From an uncultured Candidatus Saccharibacteria bacterium (GTDB lineage: Bacteria; Patescibacteriota; Saccharimonadia; Saccharimonadales; Saccharimonadaceae), in assembly GCA_938045445.1 (NCBI GenBank), contig CALIMM010000014.1:62001-126000 (forward strand): a stretch of 64,000 nucleotides of DNA, read 5' to 3'. Below the pieces are notes generated by a model, which searched no databases, had not been told where the DNA came from, and saw only the letters and a list, made by a program, of their open reading frames with translations. Each line of letters opens with the position of its first letter. Position 1 is the first letter of the stretch. Shown in pieces: positions 17,400-26,302 of this stretch. The position numbers were made by a program, and so were the translations under genes.

Positions 17400-18005
17400 C
17401 TACAGATCAATCACCTTACCGCGGTCGATTGGCTTGTTGGTGCGATGACCATGCATACGACGGCGCACGGTGCGGCGCAGCTCGATGGCATTGGCAAGGA
17501 GGAGGATGCCATTAACCAGTGCATAGCCACCAACGATTTGGACGAAAAGCTGAGCGCTGCCCACTGGGAAGAGCCAGAGGACGAAGCTGACGATAACACC
17601 GATCACGCCAGACATGAGCCAGAGCGCTCGCGTACGGCTCCCAGCAGGGAAGATACGGCTCAGTACAAGGTCGATGAGGCTGCGGAGCATCACCACCCAG
17701 CCAAGGACAAAGCTGAGCGTCGCCACACTAACCCGAGGGTTGGCAAGCATCACCGCACCAAGCAGAATAAGCAGCGCACCTGCCACCACAAGAAATGTCT
17801 TGGCTTGGCCGTCTGCTACCTGTAGGCCACGCACTAGCTGTGATAGACCCCAGACGATGATCAAAACTGCAAGCACTGTCATCAAAACAGTGAGCGTCAC
17901 TGCTGGCATCGCAAGCGAGACACCACCAAAGATAATTAACGACAGGCTCATGATAATAATTACCCACCACGCACCAATAATATGTCTTTTGAGTTGTTCG
18001 ATCAT
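17400..18005 (-). CDS. HdeD/DUF308-family membrane protein
   Basis: A 201-residue protein with six evenly spaced membrane helices from residue 10 to 180. The repeating pattern of short helices separated by MP-x-V-T-L and NPRVSVATLS turns is that of HdeD, named for acid resistance in enteric bacteria; the molecular function is unknown. The C-terminal tail is strongly basic (RRTVRRRMHGHR). On the minus strand GGAGG (18016-18011) lies five bases before the ATG, so this is one of the genes with a real ribosome site. It appears monocistronic. Confidence 0.8.
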   Translation of the reverse strand: MIEQLKRHIIGAWWVIIIMSLSLIIFGGVSLAMPAVTLTVLMTVLAVLIIVWGLSQLVRGLQVADGQAKTFLVVAGALLILLGAVMLANPRVSVATLSFVLGWVVMLRSLIDLVLSRIFPAGSRTRALWLMSGVIGVIVSFVLWLFPVGSAQLFVQIVGGYALVNGILLLANAIELRRTVRRRMHGHRTNKPIDRGKVIDL

Positions 18006-18111
18006 ACATGCCTCCTTATTCTTCTAGTGTAGATGATGGCGGAGTAATCTGCAATTAATAGGTGAGGCTATGAACTATCCACCACTGTAGAGATGGTATA
18101 ATGCTCGAGCA

Positions 18112-19713
18112 CTAGTCACGAGCAAACTGCATCAGTACCAGTGGGTCGCCGGTGACGGAGCGCAGGGTGTAGGCGCTGGGTAGTGTTGGGGTGGTGGTTG
18201 CGGTTGAGCTGCTATAGTAGAGAACGTTGATTTTTTTGGCATCGGTAAAGGGCTGAGTGGTGTCGGCTACCTTGCGGTACGTGATGCTCCCCTCGAGTGG
18301 CGCGTAGCCGCCCATCAGTGGGCCACCCACATAGGCCATGTAGATGGGGCAACGTGACTGTGCTTGCTCGAGATAATAGCTTATCTCTATGGCGATGTAT
18401 GGGTCGGCCGCAAGGATGACACTCCCATCGCGGCAGGTGCCGAGCTGGGTGGCAATTTGCTTTACGTTGGGTCGCTCATCGCGCTGGAAGTTGAAGTTGC
18501 CTTGCAGCGATAACTGCACCATGCCATAAACCATAACCACTGGCAAGAGCACCAAGAGAGCGGTTGACACAGCCTTGTGCCAGCGCAGTGGCGAACGATG
18601 CAGCGCCGCACAGGCCGTATAGAGAACAACACTCGCAACAGTAACGCCGCTGATTGCCACATGAGCAAGGTAGCGCTCGACATACATTGGTGCGGACAGC
18701 GACACGACAACCAGCGCTGCAACCGGCACACCTATATGGGTAAGCAGCAGCCAAGCAAACTCGGGGTGCTGTAGCGAACGCATTGCACGAGGCCACGCCC
18801 ACGCAACAGCACAGATAATAATCAGGACAAGCTGCGACGACACAACGCCTAGCAACCAAGATGGCTTATAAATCATATTGAAGGATGCGATGCCGAGCAA
18901 ATTCTGCAGATTCATCGGCTGGCCAATCTCGGCTAAAGCACCATTGCCAATTTGTCCCAAGAAGGTCGGTAGCCACGGCAAGAACAGCATAAAGCTCACC
19001 ACGTATGCCCAGAGCCACGGCAACTTCCACCACTGTTGCAAGCCTTGGCGGCGGTAGGTCATGACCATGAGCCAGAGCAGCTGAGCCAGCCAGAGTAGGG
19101 CGCTATAATACAGCGTCCCCATGCCGAAGGCGACAAGCACTGCATAGAGCATCCAGTCGCGCCAGCGGTCATCGTGCCAGGCGCGTGCCAGTACAGCAGT
19201 GGCGCTCACACCGATGAGTGACCCCAAAGCATACATCCGTATCTCAAAGCCGTAGCGCATCAGCAGCGGTGTGCCAATCAGGGTGAGGAGCGCATACCCC
19301 GCGGCGCGCGTGCCAAACCAACGCCGTACAAAGCATCCCATAATAACCATCGCACCGCCATAGCAGAGGATGCTAAGGGCACGCAAGGCAGGCTCGCTAT
19401 AGCCCCACACGCTGGCCCAGAGCTTGAGGATGAGATAGTAGAGTGGTGGGTGCGTATCGATACTGGTGAGACGGATGAGCTCTCCAATTGGCTGCTTGGC
19501 CAGCCACACCGAATAAGCCTCATCAAACCACACACTCTGCTGGCTGCCAATCCACCAGCACAGTGCCATTGCCACCAGTGGCGCTACCACAATGGCAATG
19601 CGAAACCAATGGCGTCGTACTTTGCAGGTAAGAGGAGATAGTCGATTAACGAAAATAAAGGTGGGCTTCTTGACCCAAGCGGCAGATTGTTGCCGCGCTA
19701 GTTGCTTACTCAT
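18112..19713 (-). CDS. GT39/ArnT-type membrane glycosyltransferase
   Basis: A 533-residue polytopic membrane protein with about ten to twelve helices. After the first helix it has SVWFDEAYSVWLAK, with the acidic residue expected for a GT-C active site, then THPPLYYLILKLW in the next loop. Both are hallmarks of the PMT/ArnT-like families that move a sugar from a polyprenyl-phosphate carrier to an outside acceptor. The C-terminal 100 residues form an extracellular domain with two cysteines. Acceptor and sugar are unknown; surface glycan or protein glycosylation is plausible. TACTAT (19726-19721, minus) is seven bases before the ATG, so the transcript is leaderless. Confidence 0.85.
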   Translation of the reverse strand: MSKQLARQQSAAWVKKPTFIFVNRLSPLTCKVRRHWFRIAIVVAPLVAMALCWWIGSQQSVWFDEAYSVWLAKQPIGELIRLTSIDTHPPLYYLILKLWASVWGYSEPALRALSILCYGGAMVIMGCFVRRWFGTRAAGYALLTLIGTPLLMRYGFEIRMYALGSLIGVSATAVLARAWHDDRWRDWMLYAVLVAFGMGTLYYSALLWLAQLLWLMVMTYRRQGLQQWWKLPWLWAYVVSFMLFLPWLPTFLGQIGNGALAEIGQPMNLQNLLGIASFNMIYKPSWLLGVVSSQLVLIIICAVAWAWPRAMRSLQHPEFAWLLLTHIGVPVAALVVVSLSAPMYVERYLAHVAISGVTVASVVLYTACAALHRSPLRWHKAVSTALLVLLPVVMVYGMVQLSLQGNFNFQRDERPNVKQIATQLGTCRDGSVILAADPYIAIEISYYLEQAQSRCPIYMAYVGGPLMGGYAPLEGSITYRKVADTTQPFTDAKKINVLYYSSSTATTTPTLPSAYTLRSVTGDPLVLMQFARD

Positions 19714-19720
19714 ATCTTTT

Positions 19721-19726
19721 ATAGTA
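19721..19726 (-). promoter_or_regulatory. -10 of the glycosyltransferase gene
   Basis: TACTAT on the minus strand, seven bases before the ATG at 19713. Confidence 0.6.
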
Positions 19727-19790
19727 CCGATTTGTTGGCAAAAAATCCACTAGCAAAGCCATAATCATCCGTGGTACAATACCGCTATAC

Positions 19791-19867
19791 GTACCCGTAG
19801 CTCAGCTGGATAGAGCGTTGGTTTCCGGAACCAAAGGTCGCAGGTTCGAACCCTGCCGGGTATACCA
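19791..19867 (+). tRNA. tRNA-Arg (anticodon CCG)
   Basis: A full cloverleaf: acceptor GTACCCG/CGGGTAT with G-U as the first pair, D-arm GCTC/GAGC, anticodon arm TTGGT-TTCCGGA-ACCAA, T-arm GCAGG/CCTGC. CCA is encoded (19865-19867). A TGgTACAAT promoter lies just upstream. Confidence 0.95.
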
Positions 19868-19874
19868 TAGATAA

Positions 19875-19900
19875 TTGAGGCCTCTGTAGCCTCTGTTTTT
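19875..19900 (+). terminator. tRNA-Arg(CCG) terminator
   Basis: GAGGC(7)GCCTC followed by TGTTTTTT, eight bases after the CCA. Confidence 0.8.
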
Positions 19901-19984
19901 TATGGTACAATATGCAATAGAGGATGTCTGTCTGGCGGAATATATGATGGAGAAAATGCTAGATATTTCTCTCGCTTACCCCTG

Positions 19985-21145
19985 TTAGCGTGGAATAATC
20001 TTCATCAAAAACTTTGTCTTGACGGCAAGGTAAATAAGCGCAAGTGCACTGACAGATAAGGCGAAATTGGCCGGGATCTCGTGGAAACGATCGACCGACG
20101 TAAAATAAAAATCGCTGATGTAATAATCTGGCGCTACAAAGAGATGCATGACGAGAATAACAAATGCATGCACTGTGTACACATAGAGCGAATTATGGCC
20201 AAATGGTAGCAAAATCCAGCCCAGCCACCGCTTGATGCGATCCTCGAACCGCCGAAACAGCATAAAGAACCCAGCAAACCAGAGCCATGATAGAGCAAGC
20301 CGAGGTAGTGGTAGGTCGAGCTTGAGGAACTGATTGTCGAGTGCGGTATCGGCTGCGGCAAGTGCCTGATGAAAGCCGTCGCCCAGCCCATGTGCCACAA
20401 AGGTGACGTATGCGTCGGCAAAGAGTGTGAGGACGAAGAGCGTTGCAATACTGCGCTTGATGATGCGTCGACGGCCGAGCGGCCACGATTGCCAGCGTGC
20501 AGTAATCTCTGGTAGGTGGTAGCCCAGGGCAAAGGCCATAAAGAACAGCACCTGCCAGGTGAGTGGCTGGTATAGCTCACTGGCTGGCCGTGGTGTTAGC
20601 GCCCACACTAGTAGGCTCAGCCCTAGCACGATATACCACTTGCCGCGCCGCAGTAGCCAGAGCGCACCCGGTGCTACCGCAATAAACAGTGCATACAGGC
20701 GCAGATAGTCCGCCCAGCCGTAGAATTGCTGGAGGGTGATGATATCCCACGCTAGGTCAAGCCAATTACCATCGGGCAGCGGCAAGGGCAACTTGACACC
20801 TTTATTATCAATAAAGCACCAGCTGATCAGGAGCGAGAGTATCGTCACGATAATGCTTGTAAGATAGAGCGTACCAGCCCGTTTCCAGAGCAGGCGGGTG
20901 GCTGCCATGAGGGGCTGCGTGCGGAGCTTGGCACCGCGCACAATACCCAAGACAAGGCCGGATATAATGAAGAACCCTTCGGCTGCCGAGACAGCGAGAC
21001 GACTGTCGCCAGTGAGGAAAGTGAGACCATTGGGGAAGTAGGTGAGATGGTCGAGAATAATGATAATCAAAAACCACCCGCGCATGAGGTCGAGACTAAC
21101 GATGCGCCCAACAGAGGACGCGCTGGCTTTTGGTTGGGTTGTCAC
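19985..21145 (-). CDS. OpgC-type membrane acyltransferase
   Basis: A 386-residue integral membrane protein with about ten helices, matching the OpgC family that in proteobacteria succinylates periplasmic glucans. The N-terminal SLDLMRGWFLIIIILDH, ending helix 1 with Asp-His, and GFFIISGLVLGIVRG are the family landmarks, and FGHNSLYVYTVHAF lies near residue 335. Here the acceptor is probably a surface polysaccharide, since no OpgGH genes are near. The start is GTG 21145; TATACT on the minus strand (21159-21154) lies eight bases upstream, so a leaderless GTG start is likely. Confidence 0.82.
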   Translation of the reverse strand: MTTQPKASASSVGRIVSLDLMRGWFLIIIILDHLTYFPNGLTFLTGDSRLAVSAAEGFFIISGLVLGIVRGAKLRTQPLMAATRLLWKRAGTLYLTSIIVTILSLLISWCFIDNKGVKLPLPLPDGNWLDLAWDIITLQQFYGWADYLRLYALFIAVAPGALWLLRRGKWYIVLGLSLLVWALTPRPASELYQPLTWQVLFFMAFALGYHLPEITARWQSWPLGRRRIIKRSIATLFVLTLFADAYVTFVAHGLGDGFHQALAAADTALDNQFLKLDLPLPRLALSWLWFAGFFMLFRRFEDRIKRWLGWILLPFGHNSLYVYTVHAFVILVMHLFVAPDYYISDFYFTSVDRFHEIPANFALSVSALALIYLAVKTKFLMKIIPR

Positions 21146-21153
21146 AATGATCT

Positions 21154-21159
21154 AGTATA
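21154..21159 (-). promoter_or_regulatory. -10 of the OpgC-type gene
   Basis: TGcTATACT-type -10 on the minus strand, eight bases before the GTG start at 21145. Confidence 0.65.
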
Positions 21160-21283
21160 GCAGGTTTGCTAAAAGTATGCTTAAGATTGTCTAAATGTTG
21201 TGATGAGGAAATATGGACCCGAGGTCTGGATATCCAATACTGATGACTCTATGGTCTAAAAAACTGAGGGGCATAGCGACACG

Positions 21284-22009
21284 CTAGCGTGGTCGCTTGC
21301 TCGCAACAGTCCGTGCCTTGGTGGCAAAGGTGTCATCGATGAGGACAGACGGTGCAAATTCACCACAGCGCCGCGCCACTGCTTGCTCAATCAGGAAGTC
21401 GGCAATGCGTGGATTTTTGGGCAGGAGCGAGCCATGGAGGTAGGTGCCAATGACGTTACGGTAGCGCGCTCCTTCGGTTTGGTCGGTGCCATTGTTGCCC
21501 GCCCCGCGCGATACGATGCCCAGGGGTGGCACGCTGTGCCCGAGGGTTGTGAGGCCACTGTGATTCTCATAGCCAATGATCTCACCAAAGTCGCTGCTGG
21601 CAGTGACGATATTGCCGATCAGGCGCTGATCACCAGCGATTGTCTCAATATCGAAGAGTCCAATTCCACGAATGATCGCTCCCTGAGTGGTCTTAAAGAA
21701 CCGCCCAAACAGCTGGTATAGCCCACACACCACTAGCATTGGCACGCCATCATCAGCCAGGCGCTGCAGGGTGGGGCCAATCGCGAGTAAATCATCTTGG
21801 ATGGTGGCCTGGCCAGAGTCTTGGCCACCACCGCCCACGATGATATCGACATCGGTTGGGAAGGTGTCGCCTGGGTTGTATTCAACGAGCCGCACGCTGT
21901 AACCATACCATTCAAGCCGTCGCTTGAGCGTGAGGGTATTACCCCAGTCGCCATAGATATTCATGGCGTGGGGATAGAGTTGGAGGATGGTGATAGTGTT
22001 GTCTTTCAT
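21284..22009 (-). CDS. gatD: lipid II isoglutaminyl synthase, glutamine amidotransferase subunit GatD
   Basis: A 241-residue CobB/CobQ-like class I glutamine amidotransferase. It supplies ammonia to MurT for turning the D-glutamate of the peptidoglycan stem into D-isoglutamine. The nucleophile Cys lies in MLVVCGLYQLFG near residue 95 and the partner His in IGTYLHGSLLPKNP near residue 190; GGGGQDSGQ near residue 60 is the substrate-side loop. It overlaps murT by ATGA (22006-22009), typical of this obligate pair. The pair is characteristic of Gram-positive bacteria and also fits Saccharibacteria, which live on actinobacterial hosts. Confidence 0.93.
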   Translation of the reverse strand: MKDNTITILQLYPHAMNIYGDWGNTLTLKRRLEWYGYSVRLVEYNPGDTFPTDVDIIVGGGGQDSGQATIQDDLLAIGPTLQRLADDGVPMLVVCGLYQLFGRFFKTTQGAIIRGIGLFDIETIAGDQRLIGNIVTASSDFGEIIGYENHSGLTTLGHSVPPLGIVSRGAGNNGTDQTEGARYRNVIGTYLHGSLLPKNPRIADFLIEQAVARRCGEFAPSVLIDDTFATKARTVASKRPR

Positions 22010-23274
22010 ACAGCATTTACCTCTGTGTAATGAGCTAATTCGCGCCGCAAGGCAAGCATGGCGGTATAGGTGCAGTAGATGCGCAAGGGGGTGCCGCGGT
22101 TGGCCTGGACAAACTCTGCCAGAGCTTGCTTAAGGCCAGGTACAACGCGCCGAGCTTCTACCTCATCATACTGGAGGCGCAGCGCCATATCGTAGGCGCG
22201 CACACCACTTACCATTGCCACGCCAGTGGGCCGAAGCGTGTCGAAGTCGACATCCCATAGCCAACTCATATCGCGGCCATCGGCGTACTGGTCGTTGATG
22301 GCAATCATTGTAGCAGTCTTGTGTGGGTCAAACGATGCCAGGCTCAGGCGGAAACCACTCGGGTTCTTGACGAGGACAAGCTCGCAGGGCTGGCCATTGA
22401 CGGTCAGAGCTTCGCCGCGGCCAAAGGCTGGCTCGACCTGAGCTAGGGCAGCGAGCATGGCGGGCGTATCGAGTTTATCTTGCAGAATAGTACGGACGAG
22501 GGTAAGTGCTCCTGCAGCGTTTTGGGCATTGTAGCTACCCTTGAGCTTCAGTGAGACAGGGTGGTCTGCGTTGTCGAAGCGGAAGGTGGCAGCTTGGTCA
22601 GATAAGTGGCATAGCGTCACATCAGCATTGGTGGTGGCTGTAGCCTGACCTGGGGCGCTCCGCATGGTATCGTCGCTTGGGAAGAGGTGGGCAAGTGATG
22701 GATCGACGCCATAGCGGCTTATTGGTGCTGTGAGATCAGCGGTAAATTCTTGCCGCGTCAGCCGTGGGTCGTCGCCATTGAGAACAATGCCATTTGTGGT
22801 ACGCATGGCAATGGTGTGAAGCAGCTGCGCCGTGTAGTCGATCTCGCCAAAGCGATCGAGCTGGTCGCGCAGGACGTTGAGCAGCAGGCAATAGCGCGGA
22901 GCAACTTGCTTGACGAAGTGCACGGCATGCGCTTCGTCCAGCTCCAGCACGGCAATATCCGCTGGCAGTACGCCGTGGGTATCAACCGCCTCAAGCAGTG
23001 CTGCTGCCACGCCGCGGGTAAAGTTGCTCCCCGTGCGATTAGTAAAGACGCGGAGGCCTTGGCTCTCCAGTAGGGCTACAACCATCTTGGCGGTAGTTGT
23101 CTTACCGTTAGTGCCACTTACTACTACCACACCATGCGGTAGAGCATCAAGCGTACGGGCAAGAAAGTGCCGATCGAGTTTCTCGACGACGAGGCCTGGC
23201 AACGCCGAACCACCACCGCGCAACCGAGCTGCGCGCTGCACTCCTTTGCCCACAAGAGTTGTAATACGAATCAT
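22006..23274 (-). CDS. murT: lipid II isoglutaminyl synthase, Mur ligase-like subunit MurT
   Basis: A 422-residue Mur-ligase-fold protein. VVVVSGTNGKTTTAKM (near residue 47) is the ATP loop; LELDEAHAVHF, LLLNVLRDQLDRFGEI and NGDDPRL follow, and the C-terminal domain is DUF1727-like. It phosphorylates the stem glutamate so that ammonia from GatD can attack. Known MurT proteins insert a four-cysteine zinc ribbon in the central domain. Here the insert (around residues 195-245) has a single Cys (TLCHLSDQ), so the ribbon is lost. The start at 23274 follows TATAAT (23287-23282) by seven bases; the longer frame would begin upstream of that promoter. Confidence 0.93.
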   Translation of the reverse strand: MIRITTLVGKGVQRAARLRGGGSALPGLVVEKLDRHFLARTLDALPHGVVVVSGTNGKTTTAKMVVALLESQGLRVFTNRTGSNFTRGVAAALLEAVDTHGVLPADIAVLELDEAHAVHFVKQVAPRYCLLLNVLRDQLDRFGEIDYTAQLLHTIAMRTTNGIVLNGDDPRLTRQEFTADLTAPISRYGVDPSLAHLFPSDDTMRSAPGQATATTNADVTLCHLSDQAATFRFDNADHPVSLKLKGSYNAQNAAGALTLVRTILQDKLDTPAMLAALAQVEPAFGRGEALTVNGQPCELVLVKNPSGFRLSLASFDPHKTATMIAINDQYADGRDMSWLWDVDFDTLRPTGVAMVSGVRAYDMALRLQYDEVEARRVVPGLKQALAEFVQANRGTPLRIYCTYTAMLALRRELAHYTEVNAV

Positions 23275-23281
23275 GGTGTTT

Positions 23282-23287
23282 ATTATA
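23282..23287 (-). promoter_or_regulatory. -10 of murT-gatD
   Basis: TGcTATAAT on the minus strand, seven bases before the ATG at 23274. Confidence 0.8.
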
Positions 23288-23343
23288 GCATGAATCACCC
23301 TTTATTTATGGCGCGATATATAGCACAAATTACGCTAGTGCGC

Positions 23344-23349
23344 TACAAT
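23344..23349 (+). promoter_or_regulatory. -10 of the small membrane protein/Clp unit
   Basis: TACAAT, seven bases before the ATG at 23357. It covers another in-frame ATG at 23348, which is therefore not the start. Confidence 0.7.
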
Positions 23350-23356
23350 GCATAGT

Positions 23357-23734
23357 ATGATAGTGGTTGGATTTTTTGCGTGGTGGTATGGCGCTGGGTG
23401 GTGGCAGCGGATCACGACGGTATGGGGGAAGCTGGTGAGTGTATTTGACTATTTTTCAATTGATCTCCTGGTGCGAACGTGGTTTGCGCCGTTTCGACAG
23501 ATATCGGCAGGAGCGGTGGATGGGCCGATTGGGGTGCAGATTCGGGCGTTCTTCGACCGCCTGATCTCGCGGACTATTGGCGGCATCGTGCGGAGCTTTA
23601 TGATTATTTTTGGTATCGTGACACTGGTGATAACCGCGGTGGCGGGGCTTATCTTTATTATTGCGTGGGCGCTTGTGCCTGTACTGCCACTGCTAGGGGT
23701 GGGGCTTGCGATAGTGGGGTGGCTGCCATGGTGA
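23357..23734 (+). CDS. small membrane protein coupled to a Clp ATPase
   Basis: A 125-residue protein. It opens with an aromatic-rich hydrophobic stretch (VVGFFAWWYGAGWW), then a cytoplasmic helix region containing LLVRTWFAPFRQ, and two closely spaced membrane helices in residues 75-125, ending in LPW. The family is not recognised. Its last codons overlap the first codons of the Clp-like ATPase (ATG 23728, seven-base overlap), so the two are translationally coupled. Since that ATPase is also membrane-anchored, the pair may form a membrane complex; this is inference from gene order only. Confidence 0.72.
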   Translation: MIVVGFFAWWYGAGWWQRITTVWGKLVSVFDYFSIDLLVRTWFAPFRQISAGAVDGPIGVQIRAFFDRLISRTIGGIVRSFMIIFGIVTLVITAVAGLIFIIAWALVPVLPLLGVGLAIVGWLPW

Positions 23735-26175
23735 GCGACTTTCATTATGATAGCTTGCGTGCTAAGAAGGCTCGCTTGGGTGTGCAGATGGGCCGCTTCG
23801 ATCACTGGTGGTGGGCACCATTTGTGCTTCTTATAGCAGGGGCAGGAGCATTGCTGGCGATTGAGCTGCCACTAGGGTGGTTTGTCGCGAGCCTGGCTGT
23901 GGTGCCATATGGGCTCCACCGGTGGTATCAGGGTGAGATTGCCCATTTGCCTATCAGTGGTAGCACGGCTGACGGTTTGCTTACAGGTGATGTCCTAGGT
24001 CGGTTGCCCGCTACGCCAACACCACGCGATATTGCCTGGGCATTGCGCTCAGTTAATGATGGGCTGTTTATGGCATTGCGACTCGGCCTCAGCCCGGCGC
24101 TCATGCAGGATCTCGTGAGTGACGACCCGAGCATTATGCCCGAGTTTTGGCAATTTGCCGATCGCATCCGTCAGTACAACCAGCTCGAGCAAATCACTGG
24201 TAGTGTGCTTATGGTGGCTTTAGTGCGTAGTGTGCCTGGCTACCAAAATATCTTGGCAGAACTCCAGCTTGACGACGAAGATCTCGATGGCGCGGTGCAG
24301 TGGCAGCACCACTTGCGCCAGTTGGTGGCACAGATTCATCAGCCGCGGCGCACTGGTGGGGTGGCGCGCGATTGGTCGTTTGGTTATATTCCGCTACTGC
24401 GTCGCTTTGGACAGAATATCAGTGAGCAAATTAGTCGTGGTGGCGGGATGTTCTCTGTTGATGTGGCGTCGCACACCAAGGCGATTGATCAGCTCATCGA
24501 CATCTTTGGTACCCGTGGGCGGCAGAATGCCGTGCTGGTAGGGCAGGCTGGCACAGGCAAGACGACCATCATCCACGCCTTTGCCGAGCGGCTCCTCGAT
24601 GCCTCGGCGCATTTGCCGAGTAGTCTCAAGTTTCGGCAGGTGTTCATTCTCGACTCATCGTCGCTCATCGCTGCGGCACCAGGCCGAGGTGAGCTCGAGA
24701 ACCTTGTTATGCGCGTCCTTGGTGAGGCATACACTGCCAAGAATATCATCATTTGCCTGGATAATGCTCAACTGTTCTTCGAGGAAGGGATTGGCGCGGT
24801 GGATCTGACCAATGTGCTGTTACCTATTCTCGAGGCAGGGCGCCTGAGGGTTATTTTGAGTATGGACGAGCAGCGATTTTTGCAGATTGGCCGGCGCAAT
24901 CCATCGCTTGCCAATGCGCTTAATCGCATTTCCATAGCACCCACAAACGAAGCTGAGACACTGCGCGTCCTGCAAGAGCAAGCCGTCATTACCGAGGGGC
25001 AGCGCCAGGTGGCCTACCGCTACCAAGCGCTGCGCGAGGCGTATCGGCTCAGTGCGCGCTATATTCATGACCTTGCCATGCCGGGCCAAGCCATCAAGCT
25101 GCTCGAGTCGGCCGCGAGCTACCACGAGGATGGCATTGTGACGAAGCAATCAGTGCAACAAGCCATTGAGCAGACGATGGATGTGAAGATTAGTGTGGCG
25201 AGTACTGTGGATGATCGTGAGCGGCTACTCAATATGGAGGCGCTCATCCACCAGCGAATGGTCAACCAAACGCGAGCGGTTAGTGTGGTAAGCGACGCCT
25301 TGCGCCGGGCACGAGCCGGTGTACGCAACCAAAATCGGCCAATTGGCACCTTTCTCTTTCTTGGGCCAACAGGAGTGGGTAAGACAGAGCTGAGCAAGGC
25401 TTTGGCTGACGTGTACTTTGGTGGTGAGGGCAAGATTGTCCGGATTGACCTCAACGAATACGTCCGGCCCGAGGATGTGTCGCGCCTAATTGCCGATGGC
25501 GCTGATGACCCAGCCAGCCTAACCGCCCAGGTGATGAAGCAGCCCTTTAGCGTGGTGCTGCTGGATGAAATTGAGAAGGCCGCACCAGAGGTATTAGCAA
25601 CCTTGCTACAGCTGCTGGATGAGGGGATCCTGCGCGATATCAAGAACCGTGAGGTGAGCTTCCGTGATGCAATTGTCATTGCTACGAGCAACGCTGGGGC
25701 TGACCGCATCCGCGAATATATCGAGCATGGTTATAAGCTTGAGCAATTCGAGCAGCAGTTTACCGACGAGCTCATCAACAGTGGTCAGTTCCGTCCCGAA
25801 TTTCTCAACCGCTTTGACGAGATCGTCCTCTTCCGGCCGTTTACCAAGGAAGAACTGGTGCAAGTGCTTGATCTCATTCTTGAGGGGGTTAATGCCACGC
25901 TCGCCCAGCAAAAGGTCTCAGTTGCGGTAGAGTATGATGCTAAGCTCTTTCTCGTCGAACGTGGCTATGATCCACGGCTTGGTGCTCGCCCAATGCGCCG
26001 CGTGGTGCAAAAAGCGGTGGAGAATACTGTGGCGCGCCAGATGCTGAGCGGCAGTGTGGCGCCTGGCAGCACGATTACTGTCACGCTTGAGCAGGCCCGC
26101 CAAGCTTTCCAGACCGATGACGCACCAGAGGTTGTGACAGCAGATGAAATTATCCCACCAGAGTATAAACGGTAA
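23728..26175 (+). CDS. membrane-anchored ClpA/B/C-family AAA+ ATPase
   Basis: An 815-residue protein starting at ATG 23728. Two membrane helices (residues 27-70) precede a Clp N-domain-like helical region with LTGDVLGRLPATPTPRDIAWAL. AAA domain 1 has VLVGQAGTGKT near residue 270, but its Walker B reads IICLDNAQ, with Asn in place of the catalytic Glu. AAA domain 2 is canonical: FLGPTGVGKTELS near residue 545, VVLLDEIEKA near 608, IVIATSNAG, and GARPMRRVVQKAVE in the C-terminal D2 domain. So ring 1 may bind ATP without hydrolysing it. It should unfold proteins at the membrane; no ClpP-loop motif can be identified. Palindrome AAAAGTGC A GCACTTTT follows the stop. Confidence 0.88.
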   Translation: MVSDFHYDSLRAKKARLGVQMGRFDHWWWAPFVLLIAGAGALLAIELPLGWFVASLAVVPYGLHRWYQGEIAHLPISGSTADGLLTGDVLGRLPATPTPRDIAWALRSVNDGLFMALRLGLSPALMQDLVSDDPSIMPEFWQFADRIRQYNQLEQITGSVLMVALVRSVPGYQNILAELQLDDEDLDGAVQWQHHLRQLVAQIHQPRRTGGVARDWSFGYIPLLRRFGQNISEQISRGGGMFSVDVASHTKAIDQLIDIFGTRGRQNAVLVGQAGTGKTTIIHAFAERLLDASAHLPSSLKFRQVFILDSSSLIAAAPGRGELENLVMRVLGEAYTAKNIIICLDNAQLFFEEGIGAVDLTNVLLPILEAGRLRVILSMDEQRFLQIGRRNPSLANALNRISIAPTNEAETLRVLQEQAVITEGQRQVAYRYQALREAYRLSARYIHDLAMPGQAIKLLESAASYHEDGIVTKQSVQQAIEQTMDVKISVASTVDDRERLLNMEALIHQRMVNQTRAVSVVSDALRRARAGVRNQNRPIGTFLFLGPTGVGKTELSKALADVYFGGEGKIVRIDLNEYVRPEDVSRLIADGADDPASLTAQVMKQPFSVVLLDEIEKAAPEVLATLLQLLDEGILRDIKNREVSFRDAIVIATSNAGADRIREYIEHGYKLEQFEQQFTDELINSGQFRPEFLNRFDEIVLFRPFTKEELVQVLDLILEGVNATLAQQKVSVAVEYDAKLFLVERGYDPRLGARPMRRVVQKAVENTVARQMLSGSVAPGSTITVTLEQARQAFQTDDAPEVVTADEIIPPEYKR

Positions 26176-26190
26176 AAGTGCAGCACTTTT
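26174..26190 (+). terminator. palindrome after the Clp-like gene
   Basis: AAAAGTGC A GCACTTTT begins one base before the end of the stop codon region and ends in TTTT; a short possible terminator, though the stem can only close with a small loop. Confidence 0.4.
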
Positions 26191-26302
26191 GAGTAATTAG
26201 CTTTAGCTCTACAAAGAAATGATATTGAGAAAAGTGCCCATTCTATTACGGATCACACATTAGATCAGAAGAGCGAGAATACACCTCTTTTGTGACGCAT
26301 AC

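Noticed and set aside
17204..17410. 68-codon minus frame downstream of the HdeD-like gene
   Set aside because: No ribosome site or promoter, AT-rich random composition, and it overlaps a terminator hairpin.
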